A stretch of 64,000 bases of DNA from Rutstroemia sp. NJR-2017a BVV2. Taxonomy: Eukaryota > Ascomycota > Leotiomycetes > Helotiales > Rutstroemiaceae. Shown piece after piece: positions 55,926 to 64,000 of this stretch. The position numbers were made by a program, and so were the translations under genes. The stretch lies in assembly GCA_002946415.1 (NCBI GenBank), contig NJPS01000075.1, forward strand, positions 288,100-352,099. The letters run 5' to 3'. Each line of letters begins with the position of its first letter. The first letter of the stretch is position 1. The notes under the pieces were generated by a model. It was given only the letters and a program-made list of their open reading frames with translations. It was not told the DNA's origin and ran no database searches.

Positions 55926-56947
55926 TTACGAAGTTGCAACAAGTTGCTCCATTCCACCCAATAGGATATGATTTTTATTCTGCACGCTATGAGGAGCCTG
56001 GTAATTGGTATACTTTCGATCATGCCACTCCTTCGCCGTCATAACTTCACCATTCAAAGTAGGGAAAACGTGTTCGTCTTCAGCTCTCAAAAAGTATCCG
56101 AAAGAGAAACGATGCGTCTGACCCTCCTCCCAAATGGGCTCGGCTCGGTGAACAGCGGAACGGAATTGGAGGCCGGAGAGGAAACGGAGCGTGTCTGCCA
56201 CATTGACGACAGCATGTCCAGGCTTTGGTTCGACGAATTCCCACTTCTCAGTCTCCTTGGACAGAACTTGAAGGCCCCATTGGTCTGTTAGCAGAAGCGT
56301 TAGGGTACCGTTATCAGTATGCTTGTTCAGGCCGAAATACTGCGAGTCTGTGCCTCGCTCGTATCGGATGAGGTTGAGACAGCTATTACTTGCATGGCCT
56401 TCCCGATGGCCATCTTCAAGGCGCTTGCCTTCCAAAAGACCAAGAATGTCTGAAAGATGTTTTAGAAGCTCTATAGTGATAGAGCGGCATGTATCGTTGA
56501 AGCGGGTGAATTCCTCCATATGGTCGTTAACTATTGTCGGAAGCAGTGAGGGGTTTTCGAATGCGTATTTGGTAATCTTAATGGTCTCCTTGCCATCTTT
56601 GGTGCCTTCGGCAATACCTGTATAGGTTCCAAGAGGAGTGTATCTGATTCAATTAGATATGCAGCTTGAAAATTCGAATGGTAAGTAAGACTTTACCCGT
56701 AATTGGGCTTTCCGTGATGATACTTCATCTTTTCTTCAACCGGTTGATTGAGCCAATCATTGACCCAAGGAAGAAGCGTTTTCCAGTCCTTCAAAATACC
56801 CTGGTCTTTCTCGGCGGTGAGATCGAGATAGAAGAATCCATCTTCTCGGCAGGCTTTAGATAAACTGTCAACCTCATGGGCATCACCATCAACTAATTTG
56901 GAGAAATTGATTGTGTGAAGTTGAGCGTAAGGTCCTGCAGGCTTCAT
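55926..56947 (-). CDS. 2-oxoglutarate/Fe(II)-dependent oxygenase (isopenicillin N synthase-like)
   Basis: Exons 56947-56697 and 56643-55926, 322 aa. The 53-nt intron (donor GTAAAG, acceptor ATCAG) splits the Gly codon in PNYGYTPLGTY. The N-terminal DIOX_N-type domain has CREDGFFYLDL. The catalytic domain has the His-x-Asp of NKHTDNGTLTLLL, the distal His of FRSAVHRAEP and the 2OG-binding Arg-x-Ser of HRFSFGYFL. All four expected ligand positions are present, so it is likely active. Such enzymes hydroxylate, desaturate or close rings in secondary metabolites. It lies next to an MFS transporter in a divergent pair (about 400 bp between starts), so both may share regulation. Confidence 0.92.
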
Positions 56948-57352
56948 CTAGGTGCTTATTAATAAATAAAATCGAAATTTTCAGCTTCGGGACATGGAGG
57001 CTGCTTACAATGATTGTAATCTGATTCTTATTCTTTTGATTTGGATATACGAATTTTTTAGCTAATTGAATCTGCTAAAAAGAATAAGATTCTTATATAC
57101 TTTTATTTTTCGTTTGGACTTCCCCATTCTTTAAGGAGTGAAATAGAAACTGAGAATTGGAAAGTTTCAAAAGCATTTTGCCCGCACAGTTCAATTGCCC
57201 CTTGTACCTTGTGCTTATATATATACCAAGGGACCTGCTTAAATACCCCTGATTACTATACCCACCCTCCCCAAAAGAAGGAGTTGAATAAGCCAAATTC
57301 CTTATCAATTTCTTTTTCATTTTTACTGAATTCAATCCAATCCGATTTCAAG

Positions 57353-58986
57353 ATGTCAAAATCATACGATACATCTCCAGAACTCGAAAAGAACAGTAAT
57401 GGTGAAAAATCCGAAATATCCTACCCTACTCCTTCATCAAACGAATCGAAGTCCAATGCAGATTCAGCAGCAAATACAACTATTGCGCAAAATGACGAAA
57501 ATGTCTTTGAGAGATTCACCCCAACACAAAAAGCTATTATCACAATAGTTGTGTCGTATGGGTCATTCCTGTCGCCTTTAAGCTCTATGATAATGCTTTC
57601 AGCCATACCACAGATCGCATCACATTATAACACGACATCATCAATAATCGATATTAGTAATGCATTATATATGCTGAGTGCAGGCATAAGTCCCTTTTTT
57701 GTCGGGACTCTGAGTAGTGTATATGGGAGAAAAAAGGTGAGAGAAAAGTCTTGTAAATTACTTTTGTTCTCTGCAGATTAATAATAATCAATGAGATAGA
57801 TTCTTACTATTTCCGCCACCCTATTTACCGCTTTTTCCCTGGGAACTGCACTTGCACCGACTCTAACTGCCTTCTTTATATTCAGGATCCTGACTGGCTT
57901 CTTCGGAACTGCATTTTTGGTGGTCGGTTCTAATTGTCTAGGAGATGTATATCGCCCTACAGAACGTGCCACGGCAATCGGATGGTTTTTGTTAGGCTTT
58001 CAGTTAGGGCCAGTATTTGGCCGTAAGACGTTTACTTTATCATTTCAACTCCGGCGGCATGGTTTTCCATATTGATTAACAAGCAACTAACACTTTTTGC
58101 AGCTTTTATGGGCGGTGTTATCGTGACATACAAAAGCTGGCGAGTCATTTTCTACCTGCAGACTGGACTGGGTGGACTGGGTACCGCTCTGATGTTGTCC
58201 CCCCTACTACCTGAGACTATACATAATTTTACCAAAGCCACAGAGATGTCGGCTCTCTCTCGTGGTGCGTATTTTCGGGAACTGGCGTCTTTGGTCAACC
58301 CGATGCGAGTATTGCGTTTGTTCTTATACCCTAACATCATATGCGTCGGTCTCGCCTCATCAGCACTTTCATGGAACATGTATTCACTACTTACCCCAAT
58401 CACGCACGTCTTGAACCCGCGATTCGGCCTTTCGTCTCCCATACAGTCCGCACTTTTCTACCTGGCTCCAGGAGTTGGGTATATCGTTGGGACTCTCGTT
58501 GGCGGCCGATGGGCGGACAGAGTCGTCATAAAGAATATCAAGAAGCGAAATGGTGAGCGAGTTGCCGAAGATCGACTCAAATCATGCCTCGTAGCCCTTG
58601 GCATTGTCATTCCAGCTTCAATGCTGATTTATGGCTGGTCTGTTGAAAAAGAATTTGGGGGTATCCCACTACCGGTAATTATGATGTTCTCGCAAGCCGT
58701 TGCGCAGCTTTTTGTGTATCCCAGTATAAATACCTATTGTTTGGATGTTATGCAACATAAAGGCTGGTCAGCAGAGGTGACCGCAGGGAACTATCTTATC
58801 CGCTGGATGTTCGCGGCTGCTGGGAGTGCTGCATGCTTGCCCGCTATTCAAAAAATTGGACTTGGCTGGTTCGAGGTTATCTCAGCAGGATTCCTAGTCT
58901 TCAGCGCAGTTCTAGTATGGGCATGCTCGGTTTGGGGTCGCGATTGGAGAGAAACAGCGGCACGCAAGCGAGTTTGGGCTGATTGA
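57353..58986 (+). CDS. MFS transporter, drug:H+ antiporter DHA1 type
   Basis: Exons 57353-57736, 57800-58022 and 58103-58986, 496 aa. Intron 1 (GTGAGA..GATAG, 63 nt) runs over an internal CTGCAG, because using that would hit a TGA. Intron 2 (80 nt) splits the Pro codon in the antiporter-like motif GPVFGPFMGG. After a polar 60-residue tail, the helices begin with AIITIVVSYGSFLSPLSSM. Motif A is VGTLSSVYGRKK, and GDVYRPTERATAIGWFLLG lies before the intron-split motif. Helices continue to the C-terminus (about 12 in total). It probably exports a small molecule across the plasma membrane, perhaps the product of the neighbouring oxygenase, which is transcribed divergently. Confidence 0.92.
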
Positions 58987-59085
58987 TCTAAATAGAATTG
59001 AGCTAATATGAACATATGAACAAAGAGTATTCTTTATTAAAGTTCAAACTAAAGATAACTAGCTTTTCCACGCCGCCCAATGGTG

Positions 59086-60563
59086 CTACAATAGTGGATC
59101 TTGGGAGTAAACTTGGGCGCCAGAACTCAGAGGTAATTGCAAATCAAGATTGAGGTCGCTTTCATACATCCATATGTCCATATCGAGTAAAGCTGGTGAA
59201 AAATTGCGATCGAGTTGTATCCTGACTTCGGAAGCAGTCAAATCATATGTAAGCGACGTGGCATTGTTTCGTGATTCATCCAAGACTTGAGAGGCATCAT
59301 CAAAACACGGATCCATCACGGGCTGTGTCATGATTGTCTGGGTAGATCCACTAATAGGACTCGAGGCTGTCATGGCTGTTTCTGATAAGGGGGTATGTGA
59401 ATATGGTGAAGTGATTGCTGTGCTTTGTGTAGGTTTGAGTAACTCAGGACAATACTTGAGAAGTGCTATCTGCAACCGACTTGGGGAGGCCAAAAGTTCT
59501 TCCATAGTCCAGCCATATGCAATCATACCATTGATGATTATTTGGCCTGCGAAAGTGTTCAAGCTTTGTGCGCGAGCATTAATATCTGGGAGGACTCGTT
59601 TACGGAACTCGACGATAGAAGCAACATCGTTCTTTGCTAGACACTTCTCCCAGCTTTTGTAGACGATGTCAATGACCTTACTTACACTGGGCGTTGGGAA
59701 CAAGAAAGGGGAGAAATGGAATGGTACTTACTACCAGTTCACACCCGTACCAAGCTCTATCAAACTTCCAGGACCACATATCTCAACAAGTCTAATATAA
59801 TTTTGGCTCCGCCTCCACTCAGCTTTAACAACGTCTGTTGTGATATTCAAGTGTCCCGCTATCCATTTCACGGCAGCAGACTGCCTCGTTTCGCCGGAAT
59901 TTAACTGCCACTCCTTCATCTTCAAAACCTCGATATCATGAGCCAGGTAAATGAGCGCTATGCGGTTGGCAATTTCGAATTTACTCTGTCCTTGCTCCAA
60001 CCTTTTCCGCCCGTCAGCGAGTCTACGAAGGCGCGATTCGCCAGGATCTGATGAACTGAAAACACCATTTTCGGCTAGCCAAATTGACTCGTAGACAACT
60101 TGAGGATATTGGATTGCATCATGAATTCCCCGAACTACGCGGACCATGTGCACCAAACGTGAAGCCGAGCCGGCGTGGGGTCTGAAAAATGCTCTGGCCA
60201 TCCTTTCTACCCAACTCTCAGTCTCCGAAGATGTCTCGCGTCGTTCAGAGCGACTTGACAAGGCACTCGATGATCCTGGTACTTGTGACGAGGTCGACGG
60301 GTATTCAAGATCTGTAGCGTCTGAGGGCGATCCTCGGGATTCGATTGTAAGTAATACATGGCGATGTGAACTATTCAAACGGGCGATGAAGTTCTGGAAG
60401 GCCTCCCTACATCTCTAGATGATAAAATTGTTAGCTTGGCTTCCTTACAAGTCGATGTATCCTTATACACACATGAACTAACATTATTCTCGACGACTTG
60501 TGAGGGATCACATTCTTCTAATAACGCGGCCAGAATTTCCTCAGATGGTCGAGACAAAGTCAT
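59086..60563 (-). CDS. Uncharacterised fungal protein next to oxygenase/MFS pair
   Basis: Exons 60563-60483, 60414-59732 and 59686-59086, 454 aa; introns 68 nt and 45 nt have GTTAGT/TCTAG and GTAAGT/CCCAG ends. I recognise no named domain. Visible features are a Ser-rich segment (about residues 65-110), a helical middle with LADGRKRLEQGQSKFEIANR and AVKWIAGHLNITTDVVKAEW, then a conserved-looking ICGPGSLIELGTGVNWYV and FAGQIIINGMIAYGWTMEEL, and an acidic, Asp/Leu-rich C-terminus (MDIWMYESDLNLDLQL). There is no signal peptide or membrane helix. The acidic tail and cluster position suggest a regulator, but no DNA-binding motif is visible, so this stays a guess. It converges with the MFS gene, 99 bp apart. 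Confidence 0.75.
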
Positions 60564-60880
60564 TGTTTCCAAGATGATATAGTAGAATTAATACAAATTA
60601 ACCAATAAGTAAAAAAATTTCAAGAGGTGCGTAAAGATATTGGCATGCCTGTGAGATTAGTAATTCCCTTAAATGTGAAGTCTAGTCCTTAATAGTTGAT
60701 TCCCAGAGGGAATGCATGCGCGAATTTTAAGTCTTCGTAGCCTATTCTTTGGAGAGATAGCCGGCTGAAAAGGTAAATTACTTCGCAGATCTTGTTCATA
60801 CCTACCATACTGGTCATACTGCATCCGTCATTGTGACTATCTCACCTAGAGCAAGGGCAACCTTTATAACCGAGAGGCCA

Positions 60881-61020
60881 AGATAACTGCGTCTATGATC
60901 CACTCTTGATAACTGTGATCCACTCTTGATAACTGTGATCCATTCTTGATGACTGTGTTTATGATCCACTCTGATGACTGCGTTTATGATCCACTCTAAT
61001 GATTGTCCACTCTTGATAAC
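60881..61020. repeat. Minisatellite of GATCCACTCTTGATAACT type
   Basis: Imperfect tandem units of about 20-27 bp built on GATCCACTCTTGATAACTGT occur five or six times with variation (GATGACTGTGTTTAT spacers). Non-coding. Confidence 0.8.
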
Positions 61021-61129
61021 TACTTGATCTCAAAGATACTTGGTTACTTGGACAAATACTTATCTCAAGGATAAATGATTGCATCCCTTGTTCTTGTAGC
61101 TTGTATTTGGCGACTAATAAATCAGTAGA

Positions 61130-61860
61130 TAGAATATTATCAGCGTTATATTATTAGTTAAAATTTAGAATATAAAATAACTAAGAAAGGAAATTATATA
61201 TCTTTAAGATCAAGTAAATAATAAATAAATTCTAGAAAAGCTAGATTATCTTTAGTTATTATTTCTAATTAGTTTATTAAATTTATTTATTATATTATTC
61301 AAAATATATTTTATTTCTTTCTTTTTTATAAATAAAGAGATAAAATAAAATAAAATATAATAAAATAAAATAAAAATAAAATAAAATAAAGAATAATAAT
61401 AAATCTTTCTTTGAATAATTTGAAAATAATTTATAATAAATAATTTACTATTTTATTATAAATTAATTCTATTTTATTTTATTTTATATTAGAATTATAT
61501 TAATTATTATAAATATTATAAAATTAAATATATAAATAAAAGAAAATTAAAATTATTTATATTTCTAATTAATATATTAAATTTATTGTTATATAATTTT
61601 TATATATTTAGTTTCTTTATTAAAATTAAATATATATATATTTTAAAAATAATAATTTTCTATTTATAATAAATATTTATTATAAAATAATATTATTTTA
61701 ATATTATATTTATTAAAAAATCAAAAATTATATATTTACTTTTTTTAAAATTCTTTATCTTTAATAATATATAATAATTTTAAATAATATTAAAGAATCG
61801 ATTGAATTGTAGATAATAGTAGATAAACAAGTAGTAATTATTATTGAGCACAAAGCTCTA
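61130..61860. other. Very AT-rich block
   Basis: About 730 bp of almost pure A and T, with repeated TAAAATAAAAT words and no long open frame. Such blocks in ascomycetes often are repeat-induced point mutation (RIP) relics, but no recognisable element remains. Confidence 0.7.
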
Positions 61861-62253
61861 TATACTATAGGAAAACTATCCACTTATATAGGTCTTCGTT
61901 CTCTGCTATCCCATCAGTTCCATCAATTCCCCCAGCTAGGACTGCCGGGACCTGGTGGGACGCCATATGGTTTCTGCATGAGGTTCTACTAAGGGTGCCC
62001 TTGATTCTTCTGGTATCGTCTACCGGGATCAGGAAAAAACAGGCCGGGGGAATATATGCGCGATGCCTACCTTTTACCTTACAAACCACTCAACCACTTT
62101 ATCGATCAGAAAACACAACTCTTGCGAATCGAACTAAGACCCGGAAGGCTAACCATACTTGTAGGTATTATACAGGGTGCAGCTTACCATTATCATGGCC
62201 TTTATCATCTCAACGTTGGCTGCCGGCCATCGTCATCCCGAAAAATGCATATA

Positions 62254-62387
62254 TACAACACAATGGTCAACTCGGTCGCAACCAGACTATCATCCCTAGC
62301 CATGACCACCTCCATTGTGCAAATGTACAACACAATGTTCAACTCAGTCGCAACCAGACTATCATCCCTGGCCATGACCACCTCCAG
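62254..62387 (+). repeat. 72-bp in-frame tandem duplication at the start of the dehydrogenase gene
   Basis: A unit beginning TACAACACAATGGTCAACTC (62254-62325) is repeated from 62326 with few changes. Each unit has ATGs, and its length is 24 codons. Confidence 0.9.
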
Positions 62388-63577
62388 CACCTCCCCAATC
62401 CCCGAACACCTCCTCTTAATCTTCCCCTTCCCTAAGCCCACCGCCCTCCTCAATGCCCTCTCAACCCGCCACCCCTACCTAAAAATCACCTACGTCGAAC
62501 TAACCCGCGACTGCACCAAAGACCTAACCAACCAACCCCAGGTCCCGGACTCCCTCTTCGCCGACGCTACGATCCTCGTCACCCTCTTCTCCTTCCCCTC
62601 CACGCCCGCCCTCGCTAAAAACCTGAAATTCATACATCTCATCAGCACGGGCTCGAACCAGGTGCAGAATAAAAGGATATGGAAGGAGACGGATGTGGTG
62701 ATTACAACAAACTCGGGGATACATAGTCCAATGATTAGTGAGTGGGTGGTGCTGCAGATGTTAACGCATAGTCATAAGCAGAAGTTGTTGTTGGAATGGC
62801 AGAAGGAGCATTTTTGGGGACCGCATGCTGCGGTGCAAGAGAGGAGTGATTATGTTGGGCAGAGGATTGGGGTTTTGGGGTATGGGAGTATTGGACGGCA
62901 AGGTTTGTAGCTCCCCCTCTCTTCCCTTCTCCCTTCTACATACAAAGCGTATATGGTATTAACGGAACAAAACAGCGGCGGTAATAGCAAAAGCAATGGG
63001 CATGGAGGTCTACGCCTACACAGCAACCCCCCGCACAACCCCCGAATCAAAACACGATAACGGCTACATCGTCCCCGGCACCGGCGATCCCACCGGCTCC
63101 ATCCCAACAAAATGGTTTTCCGGCCTAGACAAACCCTCCCTCCACACCTTTCTCTCCTCCAATCTCGATGTCCTACTCATCTCCCTCCCCTTGACCGCCG
63201 CAACCCACCACTTCATCTCGACCGCCGAACTTGAGCTCCTCTCCTCGCCCGGTTCTCCTCCTTCCCCTTCCAAACAAAAGTTAGGCGGCACCTTCATCGC
63301 GAATATTAGCCGAGGTCAGATCATCGATCAGATGGAGTTAGAGAGGTTTTGTAGAGAGGGGAAATTGAGGGGTGCCGCGTTGGATGTTACGGATCCCGAG
63401 CCGTTACCGAAGGAGAGTGGATTGTGGGATATTGAGGGCGTGGCGGTGACACCGCATGTTAGTGGGTTAAGCTTGGCGTATATAGATCGGAGCTTGCAGA
63501 TTTTAGAGTTGAATTTAAACAATTTGAAGACGGGGAAAAAGTTGATTAATATTGTGGATAGGGAGAAAGGGTATTGA
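62263..63577 (+). CDS. D-isomer-specific 2-hydroxyacid dehydrogenase
   Basis: Exons 62263-62902 and 62976-63577, 413 aa with this start. The 73-nt intron (GTTTGT donor, AAACAG acceptor) interrupts the NAD site in phase 1; joined, it reads VLGYGSIGRQAAVIAKAMG, the GxGxxG Rossmann motif. Catalytic residues are present: Arg in ANISRGQIID, Glu in DVTDPEPLP and His in VTPHVSG. The frame is open back to 62056. I chose the first ATG with strong context in the duplicated leader; conserved sequence begins only at ATG 62374 (MTTSSTSPIPEHLLLIFPF), so the true start may be there. The family oxidises or reduces 2-hydroxy/2-keto acids such as glyoxylate or hydroxypyruvate; the substrate is unknown. Confidence 0.9.
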
Positions 63578-64000
63578 GCGTGTCTATCAATTGAGTCAGT
63601 CTACATTTTACTTATAGAGATAAATATTGATATGGGGTTTATATGGGCATATAGAATACCTAGAGATGCGTATATAAGTTTCCTTTATAGACTCCTTTCA
63701 AATGTTGTATTCAAGGAGACTGATAATTGGGCTTTTTCATAATTAAAGCGATAATAGGCATATACTTATTAGCTTTTCTCGGCAACGAGTAAAGTCACAT
63801 GATAGAAGGGCTCACCTAGCTACCGGTCAAACTGGGCTACCGGTCACCCATTTTTACCCTGTTTTTTGGCCATAAATACCAACAACGACGTTTAAATTTA
63901 ATTATGTCTTCATAAAATACTAAAGTGATTATTTAGAATCGAATGGTATTAATTAAAAGTCCTAATTGCATTGTGGTGGTTGTACCCTGAATTAAATGTC
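63578..64000. other. 3' flank to window end
   Basis: AT-rich, no gene. CTACCGGTCAAACTGGGCTACCGGTCA at 63820-63846 is a short direct repeat of CTACCGGTCA. Confidence 0.55.

Larger units (their letters stand above)
60564..62262. other. Repeat- and AT-rich intergenic region
   Basis: Contains the minisatellite at 60881-61020 and the very AT-rich block at 61130-61860. The last 400 bp is the upstream region of the dehydrogenase gene. Confidence 0.65.

Noticed and set aside
61130..61860. Replication origin or mitochondrial insert
   Set aside because: AT richness alone is not enough; no mitochondrial gene or defined origin motif was seen.

Overview
This window looks like nuclear DNA of a filamentous ascomycete. 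Its genes have short introns (about 50-130 nt) with GT..AG ends and CTAAC/CTGAC-type branch sites. The gene content fits: an ankyrin protein with a fungal N-terminal domain, an RTA1-type membrane protein, a berberine-bridge-type FAD oxidase, a HET-domain protein, a deuterolysin-like metalloprotease, a DHA1 MFS transporter, a truncated Copia element and AT-rich blocks. A leotiomycete (Helotiales-like) source is my guess, not something the sequence proves. I found no rRNA, tRNA, CRISPR array or bacterial feature.

Layout. 1-2.4 kb: 3'-truncated ankyrin gene (-). 2.4-8.45 kb: about 6 kb with no convincing gene, holding simple repeats. 8.45-9.27 kb: a small multi-exon gene in which a whole exon-intron unit is duplicated. 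9.87-14.1 kb: three divergent tandem genes (+) that appear to be one uncharacterised family, with a decayed coding remnant between the second and third. 15.8-16.8 kb: RTA1-like protein. 17.65-19.57 kb: secreted FAD oxidase (-). 20.9-21.5 kb: complex I ESSS subunit. 22.2-23.45 kb: mitochondrial branched-chain aminotransferase (-) with a likely GC-AG intron. 24.25-27.28 kb: Scy1-like pseudokinase. 28.33-33.49 kb: Dna2 helicase-nuclease (-), divergent from the 2-oxodicarboxylate carrier at 34.03-35.33 kb. 35.55-37.86 kb: HET protein. 38.7-41.2 kb: GH106-like pseudogene abutting a truncated Copia gag-pol. 41.37-41.53 kb: hairpin MITE. 42.6-45.7 kb: secreted Ser/Thr-rich protein and secreted metalloprotease. 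46.3-49.2 kb: RS-rich SCI1-like protein and Oms1-like methyltransferase. 50.4-52.3 kb: amino-acid/choline-type permease. 53.4-60.6 kb: an island between AT-rich blocks with an MDR oxidoreductase, a 2OG-Fe(II) oxygenase, an MFS transporter and an unknown protein. 60.6-62.2 kb: minisatellite and very AT-rich block. 62.26-63.58 kb: D-2-hydroxyacid dehydrogenase.

How the genes relate. Housekeeping genes (complex I, BCAT, Scy1, Dna2, carrier, SCI1-like, Oms1-like) lie among accessory segments. The most system-like accessory regions are the three-paralog locus at 9.9-14.1 kb and the oxygenase/MFS/unknown trio at 55.9-60.6 kb. Gene models were assembled by hand from reading frame, splice signals and protein continuity; exon limits are given in each entry.
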